Part shown: positions 25,259-30,848 of the stretch, piece by piece | Numbering within the stretch: position 1 is the stretch's first letter | Layout of the letters: each line of letters begins with the position of its first letter | Assembly: GCA_025997475.1 (NCBI GenBank) | Contig: BNUQ01000021.1 | Span: 1 to 30,848, forward strand | Length of the DNA: 30,848 nucleotides | Direction of reading: 5' to 3' | DNA from: Planctomycetales bacterium | Lineage (GTDB): Bacteria; Planctomycetota; SZUA-567 | Position numbers and translations under genes: made by a program | The notes under the pieces: generated by a model | What the model saw: only the letters and a program-made list of their open reading frames with translations | Told to the model about the DNA's origin: nothing | The model's database searches: none

Positions 25259-26203
25259 CGCCTTTTACGCCAAACTTAACTCTGACAAACCTGCATATAT
25301 TGGGGGGGGGGGGAGGACTTCCCTGTGTGTTTGGAACTGGAACTAACCAACACCTGTAATTTAAAATGTCTAATGTGTCCAACCGGAACCGGAGTTTCAA
25401 TACGTGAAAGAGGTTTTTTTGATGATGAATTGTATAATAAAATTCTTGCTGAAGTAAAAGGAATGAAGATGGGGATTCGCTTCATTCGTTGGGGCGAACC
25501 AATGCTTCATCCACGGCTGATTGATTATATCGCGCAAGCGAAAGCGGACGGTCATCTTGTCCACATGAATACTAACGCCACTATGCTTGATGAGATAATG
25601 ATAAAAAAATTGCTTGACGCCGGGCTTGATAGTATCAAGTTTTCATTTCAGGGAGTTGACGCAAAAAGTTATGGTGAAATGCGGCAAGGAGCGAATTTTA
25701 AGCAAGTGGTTAGCAATATCGCTAAAATGTATGAAATGCGCGGCAATTCATTGACGCCTTATATGCATATTTCAACGACAACCACTTACGAAAATGAAAC
25801 CGACATCGCTAAATTTAAAACCGAAATGGCAAAAATTTGTGATTTTATTACGGTGGGGCAAACTTTATTGGACTACATTGACACGGAAAAAACTCGGCTT
25901 GATGCTTCATTAAAACAAAAATTGACCGAATTAAAAACCAAGCAACAGATAACCAGAGCGAGGTTTGTAAACCCGCCCTGTCTCGCGGGAGAATTCTGCG
26001 TCAATTGGAATGGAATATGCTCTTGTAATTTTGATTATGATTACAATCACGTTATCGGCGATTTAAGGGAACAAACGATTCGCGAAATATACAACGGCGA
26101 AAAAATGCATGAGCATTTTGTGCAAGTGCGAGATGGCATCGAAAAAATACCTTATTGTAGTATTCGGTGTTGGGATTACATGAATTTACAGGCATCAAAA
26201 TGA
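25236..26203 (+). CDS. Radical SAM protein with SPASM-like end, frame broken by G12 tract
   Basis: The start is best placed at the ATG at 25236, which has GAAGGAGAAA upstream. That frame reads MPRQNPFSAFYAKLNSDKPA, enters a run of twelve G and stops at 25346. Removing two G (or adding one) joins it to the long frame as GGGEDFPVCLELELTNTCNL, giving about 321 residues. Cys40, Cys44 and Cys47 then form the CNLKCLMC iron-sulphur site. A Cys-rich C-terminus (CLAGEFCVNWNGICSC; CSIRCWDY) resembles a SPASM/twitch auxiliary-cluster domain. The enzyme could modify a sugar or peptide; the substrate is unknown. Its bases look more AT-rich than neuA. The gene lies between 176-bp direct repeats, and its stop overlaps the neuA start (ATGA). 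Confidence 0.85.
25302..25313 (+). repeat. Poly-G (12) tract in the radical SAM gene
   Basis: Twelve consecutive G lie 22 codons after the ATG. Ten or thirteen G give one open frame from start to end; twelve cause early stop. Confidence 0.9.
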
Positions 26204-26349
26204 AAACCATCGCGTTTATCCCCGCGCGGGGCGGAAGTCAGTCAATCCCGCGTAAAAACATTAAACCGCTGTGCGGTAAGCCGCTGATTTATTGGACGGT
26301 CGCCGCGCTCGCCGGCGCCGCGGCGATCGATGAAATCATTGTCGCCACC
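26174..26349 (+). repeat. Direct repeat copy 2 (neuA 5' end)
   Basis: This is the second copy of the 176-bp repeat, here continuous with intact neuA. Recombination with copy 1 would remove 1151 bp, including the whole radical SAM gene. Confidence 0.93.
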
Positions 26350-27342
26350 GACGACGACGAAATCGCCGCAGTCGTCGCCGCTTTCGGTTTTCCGCAAACG
26401 AAAATCTATCGGCGCCGTCCCGAAAACGCTACCGCGACGGCTTCGACCGAAAGCGTGATGTTGGAATATCTCGAACAAAGCGACCTCGCGGACGACGATA
26501 TTTTTATTTTGGCGCAAGCGACGGCGCCGTTGACCCAGACGCGCGATTTTGTCGGTGCGTTGCAATGGCGGCAGGAAAAAGCGTTTGACTCGCTGATTTC
26601 GTGCGTGCGCGATTATCGATTTTTCTGGAACGAAGACGGGAGCGCGAAAAATTACGATTATCGCGCTCGTCCCCGCCGTCAAGATTTTGGCGGGCAACTA
26701 ATGGAAAACGGCGCGTTTTACATTTACACGGTGGGCGGCATTAAGCGCGATAATAATCGTTTGGGCGGTAAAATCGGCATCTACGAAATGCCCGCGTGGA
26801 CGGCGCCGGAAATTGACGAAAGCGACGATTGGATAATCCTTGAACAACTGATGCGCAAATATGTTTGTCCAGCGCCGCGCGGAAAAATCAAATTATTTTT
26901 ATCCGATGTCGATGGCGTTTTAACCGACGGCGGAATGTATTATTCCGAGAACGGCGACGAACTGAAAAAATTCAATACGCGTGACGGTATTGCTTTTGAA
27001 CTGTTACGCGCGGCGGGCATTAAAGTCGGCATCATCACTTCGGAAAACCGCGAACTCGTCGCGCGGCGAGCGCAAAAATTGCGTCTTGATTATGCGGTGC
27101 AAGGCGCGCGCGACGGCGGAAAACTCGCCGCCGCGCAGAAAATTTGCGCCGAATTGGGAATAACTTTGGCGGAAACCGCGTTTGTCGGCGACGAAATCAA
27201 CGACCGTGAATTGTTAGGCACCGTCGGTCATCCTTTTTGTCCACGCGACGCGGCGCCGGAAATTAAAAGTATTGACGGCATCACGGTTGTTGAGCGCAAC
27301 GGCGGTGAAGGCGTAATTCGCGCGATTACTGAAATGTTGTAA
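26200..27342 (+). CDS. neuA: CMP-nonulosonate cytidylyltransferase fused to KdsC-like HAD phosphatase
   Basis: The N-terminal domain (about 1-225) activates a nonulosonic acid with CTP. It shows IPARGGSQSIPRKNIKPLCG (residues 7-26, the nucleotide loop), VATDDDEIA, AQATAPLT, and MENGAFYIY. The C-terminal domain (about 230-380) is a KdsC-type HAD phosphatase with the nucleophile motif DVDGVLTDGG (Asp236 and Asp238), GIITSENRE, and GDEINDRELL. The same domain order is known in animal CMP-sialic acid synthetases and some bacterial ones; the second domain may remove the phosphate from a NeuB-type product. The ATG at 26200 overlaps the upstream stop (ATGA). Whether the sugar is neuraminic, legionaminic or pseudaminic acid cannot be read here. 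Confidence 0.92.
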   Translation: MKTIAFIPARGGSQSIPRKNIKPLCGKPLIYWTVAALAGAAAIDEIIVATDDDEIAAVVAAFGFPQTKIYRRRPENATATASTESVMLEYLEQSDLADDDIFILAQATAPLTQTRDFVGALQWRQEKAFDSLISCVRDYRFFWNEDGSAKNYDYRARPRRQDFGGQLMENGAFYIYTVGGIKRDNNRLGGKIGIYEMPAWTAPEIDESDDWIILEQLMRKYVCPAPRGKIKLFLSDVDGVLTDGGMYYSENGDELKKFNTRDGIAFELLRAAGIKVGIITSENRELVARRAQKLRLDYAVQGARDGGKLAAAQKICAELGITLAETAFVGDEINDRELLGTVGHPFCPRDAAPEIKSIDGITVVERNGGEGVIRAITEML

Positions 27343-27367
27343 TGATAAAATTTTTTGAAAGGTAAAA

Positions 27368-28243
27368 ATGCCCCCCCCCCCTCCCCGCGACTTACGCTGT
27401 CTGCTGTGCGATAGCCGTGATTTTAGAAAACGCGAAGGCAAGGTTCGCGACAATCCTACGTTGGAGATTTTCGAATGCGAACATTGCGGTTTGGTCTGTT
27501 TGTCCTCGACAGCGCATATCGACGAAACGTTTTATGAAGCATCGGGGATGCATCCCGACGGCGCCCAAAATGATTTAGACCGCTGGTTGAAAAATTCAGC
27601 GACCGATGACGACCGCCGCTATGCGACTTATGCCGAACTCTGTAAAAATAAGGATATTTTGGATTTTGGTTGCGGCGCCGGCGGATTTTTAATCCGCGCT
27701 CGCCAAGCGGCGCACCGCGTTTATGGCATTGAATTGGAACGGCGGTTGCGTCCGCATTTCGCGCAAAATAATTTGACCGTATTTCACGATTTGGACGAAT
27801 TATCGGAATCGGTGGATTTGATTTTTCTGTTTCACTGTTTGGAGCATCTTAAAGACCCGTTCGCGATTTTAGCCCAAATGAAACAGAAACTGAAACCCAA
27901 CGGCAAAATTATCGTCGAAGTGCCGAATGCGGACGACGTTTTGTTGACGCTATATCGCAGTTCGGCGTTTGCCGAATTTACTTATTGGAGCGCTCATTTG
28001 TATTTGTATAACGCGGCGACGCTGAATTTACTCGCGAAAAAATCCGGTTTGCAAGTCATCGCCGTCAAACAAGAACAGCGCTATCCTTTGTCGAATCATT
28101 TGTATTGGTTGGCGCGCGGCAAACCCGGCGGACATTCGCAATGGGCGTTTCTTGACGGCGCCGCGCTGAATGACGCTTACGCCGCCGCGCTCGCCGCCGT
28201 CGGCAAATGCGACACGGTGGTGGCGTATTTAGGCGTGGAATAA
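27368..28243 (+). CDS. Zinc-ribbon class I methyltransferase, C11 tract, in frame
   Basis: The 291-residue protein starts with a five-proline run encoded by an eleven-C tract. A four-Cys zinc-ribbon-like module follows: CLLC (11-14) and CEHC (37-40). A class I methyltransferase domain follows from about residue 95, with ILDFGCGAGGFL as SAM motif, YGIELE, and FLFHCLEHLKDP. Such Cys-headed methyltransferases are frequent in sugar and surface-polysaccharide clusters, so a glycan substrate is likely. The ribosome site GAAAGG lies 6 bases before the ATG. With eleven C the frame is open, so this gene is in its on state; a change to ten or twelve would close it. Confidence 0.86.
   Translation: MPPPPPRDLRCLLCDSRDFRKREGKVRDNPTLEIFECEHCGLVCLSSTAHIDETFYEASGMHPDGAQNDLDRWLKNSATDDDRRYATYAELCKNKDILDFGCGAGGFLIRARQAAHRVYGIELERRLRPHFAQNNLTVFHDLDELSESVDLIFLFHCLEHLKDPFAILAQMKQKLKPNGKIIVEVPNADDVLLTLYRSSAFAEFTYWSAHLYLYNAATLNLLAKKSGLQVIAVKQEQRYPLSNHLYWLARGKPGGHSQWAFLDGAALNDAYAAALAAVGKCDTVVAYLGVE
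27371..27381 (+). repeat. Poly-C (11) tract directly after ATG
   Basis: Eleven C follow the ATG of the methyltransferase, matching the placement at 23340 but at an in-frame length. Confidence 0.9.
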
Positions 28244-28273
28244 ACGGTCGCATTTTTTACTTAGGAGTCCAAT

Positions 28274-29149
28274 ATGAATCGGCAAATTAACCTCGGCGAC
28301 CGTTTGGTCGGCGACAATGAGGCGGTGTATTTCATCGCCGAAATCGGTATCAACCACAACGGCGACTTGCAGGCGGCGAAAAAATTACTCGACGCCACGT
28401 TTGCCACCGATTGGGATTGCGCCAAGTTCCAAAAACGGACGCCGGACATTTGCGTGCCGGAGAAACAAAAAAGCGTGTTGCGGCAAACTCCGTGGGGCGA
28501 GATGACTTATTTGGCGTATCGCCGCCGCGTCGAATTTCAAAAAGCCGAATACGATATTATCGACCACTATTGCCGCGAAAAACCGTTAACGTGGACGGCG
28601 TCGGTATGGGACTTGCCGTCGTTGGAATTTTTAGCGGCATACAAGACGCCGTTCATCAAAATCCCTTCGGCGAAAATAACCGACCTCGAATTAGTCGAGG
28701 AAAGCGCCAAACTCGAGAAACCGGTTTTTCTCTCGACCGGAATGTCCACGTTGGAAGAAATTGATGCCGCCGTCAACTTGTTGGAAAAACATTTGACGAA
28801 AAATTATTTGTTGTTTCATGTCAATTCAACTTATCCCGCCAAACTTGACGAATTAAATTTGTCGGTTATCGGGACACTGAAAGAGCGCTATGATTGTTTG
28901 GTCGGTTACAGCGGACATGAACAGGAACTGATGCCGTCGCAAATAGCGTCGATTTACGGCGCCTGCGCGATTGAGCGGCATATAACGCTTGACCATACAA
29001 TGTGGGGAAGCGACCAAGCGGCGAGTTTGGAATTACACGGTATGGATTTACTCGTCAAGCGGGTGCGATCAACCAAAAAAATCATCGGTAACGGCGTAAA
29101 AATCATCACCGACGGCGAAATGAAAATCAGAGAAAAATTACGGGGATAA
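28274..29149 (+). CDS. neuB: NeuB-family nonulosonic acid synthase, short form
   Basis: NeuB condenses phosphoenolpyruvate with an N-acylmannosamine-type sugar to form a nonulosonic acid. The 291-residue product has the barrel motifs FIAEIGINHNGD (20-31), CAKFQKR, FIKIPSAKITD, STGMSTLEEI, GYSGHE, and ERHITLDHTMWGSDQAASLE. Typical NeuB proteins are about 340-350 residues with a C-terminal SAF (antifreeze-like) domain; that domain is absent here, as in other short family members. The frame ends at a normal stop, so truncation by frameshift is not indicated. The ribosome site TTAGGAGT precedes the ATG. It lies 30 bp after the methyltransferase and is the last gene of the plus-strand glycan locus. 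It supplies the substrate for NeuA. Confidence 0.9.
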   Translation: MNRQINLGDRLVGDNEAVYFIAEIGINHNGDLQAAKKLLDATFATDWDCAKFQKRTPDICVPEKQKSVLRQTPWGEMTYLAYRRRVEFQKAEYDIIDHYCREKPLTWTASVWDLPSLEFLAAYKTPFIKIPSAKITDLELVEESAKLEKPVFLSTGMSTLEEIDAAVNLLEKHLTKNYLLFHVNSTYPAKLDELNLSVIGTLKERYDCLVGYSGHEQELMPSQIASIYGACAIERHITLDHTMWGSDQAASLELHGMDLLVKRVRSTKKIIGNGVKIITDGEMKIREKLRG

Positions 29150-29167
29150 TACACCACCTCGTTAATT

Positions 29168-29352
29168 AGACCTGTTCGATAACCGTCAGATTTTTAACAT
29201 GTAATGCACTTGAACTATTGATGTTACGATAAAAATAAACTTCGAAAGCATTGTCGGGACAGCAAGTTCCTCGGCGAATATAGAAAACCTGATTTTGTCG
29301 AAACGATGCCCCCGCTTGCCCATTTTTATTTCGGCGGTTATCGAACAGGTCT
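29168..29352. mobile_element. MITE with 18-bp perfect terminal inverted repeats
   Basis: AGACCTGTTCGATAACCG (29168-29185) is repeated exactly inverted at 29335-29352. ATT flanks both sides (29165-29167 and 29353-29355), a likely 3-bp target duplication. The 185-bp element has no transposase. The end sequence recalls IS5-family termini, so it may be moved by such an element elsewhere in the genome; that link is from memory. Confidence 0.85.
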
Positions 29353-29440
29353 ATTCATTACCCTGATCTGCTATCGCAGTTCTATCGCGGCACCGAGTAA
29401 CAAATATAGCGCCGCCGCATTCTTAATCAGCAGGAACTTT

Positions 29441-30848
29441 ATGAAACGCTTATTGCCTATCGGTATTCAGGATTTCGCCAAAATTCGCGAGCGCGAGTCG
29501 GTTTATGTGGACAAAACCGCGAGGATTCACGAATTGCTCACCGGCAGTGCCGCCGCCGTGTTTTTATCGCGTCCGCGCCGGTTCGGCAAGTCGCTGACTT
29601 GCGCGACGCTCGACGCGATTTTTTCCGCTCGCCGCGAACTGTTCGACGGCACGGTCGGCGGCGCCGCGCTGGCGCTCAACTCGCTCGATTGGGAATGGAA
29701 AAAACATCCGGTTATTCGCCTTGACCTCAACGCCGGCGATTATCGCCTCGGCGCCGCCGAATTATCTTCGATGCTCAATAACGAATTGACCAACGCGGCG
29801 ATTGTCGGCGGCGTGGAAATTCGCGGCGACAATCCGCCGGAAAAATTCAAGAATCTGATTTTTGATTTGCACCGTTCTTGCGGCGAGCGCGTCGTGGTCA
29901 TCATCGACGAATACGACAAGCCGTTGCTCGAAACCATCGACGCGCCGGAAAAACATCAGGAATTGCGCTCGGCGCTAAAAAGTTTTTACGGCGTGTTGAA
30001 ACCCGCCGACGAGCATCTGCGCTTCGTCTTTATCACCGGCGTAACCAAATTCGCGCAAGTCAGTATTTTTTCCGATTTGAACCACCTTAAAGATTTGACG
30101 CTCGACCCGCGCTACGCCGACTTGTGCGGTTGGACGCAAGAAGAAGTCGAAGCGAATTTCGCGCCGGAAATTGATATTTGCGCCGCCGAGCAAGACCGCG
30201 CCGCTTATCTGGCGCGGCTGAAAAATTTTTACAACGGCTATCGTTTTTCCAAAAAAGAGTTGACGATTTACAATCCGTTCGGCTTGCTCTTGCACTTCGA
30301 CAGCGCGGGCGATTTCGCGTCGTATTGGTATAACACCGGCACGCCGACGTTTTTGTTGAAACTGATTAACGAGCAAAAAATCGACATATTGAATTTGGAG
30401 CATTGGCGGGTCGATGAGCGCAGTTTCCAAAAATTTGACATCGCGAATATGAACGCGACGGTGGTGTTGTATCAATCGGGTTATTTGACGATTCGCGATT
30501 ACAAGGCGGAGCGGCAGTCGTTCGTTTTGGATTATCCGAACGAAGAAGTGCGGGCGTCGTTTGCCGGCGCGTTGATGGAGGACGTTTTGCGGGTGGGGCG
30601 CGAGGGGCGCGACGCGCTGTTGACCAAGTTACTCGACGCGATTTACGACGGCAAGCCCGCCGCCGCGATGGAATTATTGCCGCCGTTTTTCGCCTCGATT
30701 CCGCACGAAATTATCGTCAAAGAAGAACGCTATTACCAAACCGTCGTGCACCTTATTTTTACGATGTTAGGTTTGAATTGCCGGTCGGAAGTTCATCAGG
30801 CGATTGGCAGTGTGGACACGTTGGTGGAGACGCGCGATTTTGTGTATT
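29441..30848 (+). CDS. AAA-ATPase-like/PD-(D/E)XK family protein, 3'-partial
   Basis: The frame starts at an ATG with AGGAA upstream and runs off the right edge after 469 codons. The N-terminus (LPIGIQDFAKIRE, YVDKT) and a Walker A-like RPRRFGKSLT (44-53), Walker B VVVIIDEYDKPL near residue 150, and FITGVTKFAQVSIFSDLN identify the AAA-ATPase-like (PF09820) domain. It is followed by LKNFYNGYRFS and LYQSGYLTI, and the start of a DUF1703 PD-(D/E)XK nuclease-like domain. Members are abundant, often multicopy, and of unknown function, perhaps defence or mobile-element related. A MITE lies upstream, and the gene is separate from the glycan locus. Confidence 0.88.
   Translation, partial: MKRLLPIGIQDFAKIRERESVYVDKTARIHELLTGSAAAVFLSRPRRFGKSLTCATLDAIFSARRELFDGTVGGAALALNSLDWEWKKHPVIRLDLNAGDYRLGAAELSSMLNNELTNAAIVGGVEIRGDNPPEKFKNLIFDLHRSCGERVVVIIDEYDKPLLETIDAPEKHQELRSALKSFYGVLKPADEHLRFVFITGVTKFAQVSIFSDLNHLKDLTLDPRYADLCGWTQEEVEANFAPEIDICAAEQDRAAYLARLKNFYNGYRFSKKELTIYNPFGLLLHFDSAGDFASYWYNTGTPTFLLKLINEQKIDILNLEHWRVDERSFQKFDIANMNATVVLYQSGYLTIRDYKAERQSFVLDYPNEEVRASFAGALMEDVLRVGREGRDALLTKLLDAIYDGKPAAAMELLPPFFASIPHEIIVKEERYYQTVVHLIFTMLGLNCRSEVHQAIGSVDTLVETRDFVY

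Noticed and set aside
23340..27381. Homopolymer tracts as pure sequencing or assembly errors
   Set aside because: An error in one tract is possible, but three tracts of 10-12 G/C at or near the starts of three genes in the same glycan locus are hard to explain that way; the caveat on exact length remains.

Overview
The window is a bacterial chromosomal segment with moderately high GC, strong use of G/C-ending codons, and genes on both strands. It falls into a housekeeping half (1-8.1 kb), a secreted or envelope-protein block (8.5-16.9 kb) and a surface-polysaccharide locus (17-29.2 kb). The organism cannot be named from sequence alone. A very large thioester-type alpha-2-macroglobulin, a DUF1570-like HExxH peptidase and heptamer-rich intergenic gaps are compatible with a planctomycete or other PVC-group bacterium, but this is only an inference.

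Region 1 (1-8085). The minus strand carries prs, an orphan HicB-like gene, rplY, pth, rpsF and the start of a zeta-toxin-like P-loop kinase, probably co-transcribed. The prs leader holds a terminator-like hairpin. A plus-strand metallo-beta-lactamase-fold hydrolase follows, then minus-strand cimA, aroA and crcB/fluC. Most of these gaps carry paired inverted arrays of 7-bp repeats, several starting exactly at stop codons. One gap also holds a 144-bp hairpin-rich MITE-like element.

Region 2 (8086-16933). A small unknown gene, an unexplained 318-bp nested inverted-repeat element and a strong terminator precede a 2094-aa exported alpha-2-macroglobulin with a CTEQ thioester motif. A tRNA-Val(CAC) on the minus strand and a membrane-anchored HExxH peptidase follow.

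Region 3 (17021-29149). This is a plus-strand glycan locus. It contains a 2085-aa fusion of glycosyltransferase modules, a methyltransferase and a C-terminal DUF115/GT42-like domain; a TylF-like O-methyltransferase; a Bro-N protein; a radical SAM protein; a NeuA-KdsC fusion; a second methyltransferase; and a NeuB-type synthase. NeuB makes a nonulosonic acid, the KdsC-like domain probably removes its phosphate and NeuA activates it with CMP. The giant enzyme may assemble and transfer the glycan. Three of these genes carry long homopolymers at or near the start: C10 (frame broken), G12 (frame broken) and C11 (frame intact). They look like on/off phase-variation switches. The radical SAM gene lies between near-identical 176-bp direct repeats made from the 5' end of neuA, so it is a candidate excisable cassette. 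Together these suggest a nonulosonate glycan whose decoration is switched stochastically, which is the most interesting content of the window.

Region 4 (29150-30848). A 185-bp MITE with perfect 18-bp terminal inverted repeats is followed by an AAA-ATPase-like/PD-(D/E)XK protein that runs off the right edge.
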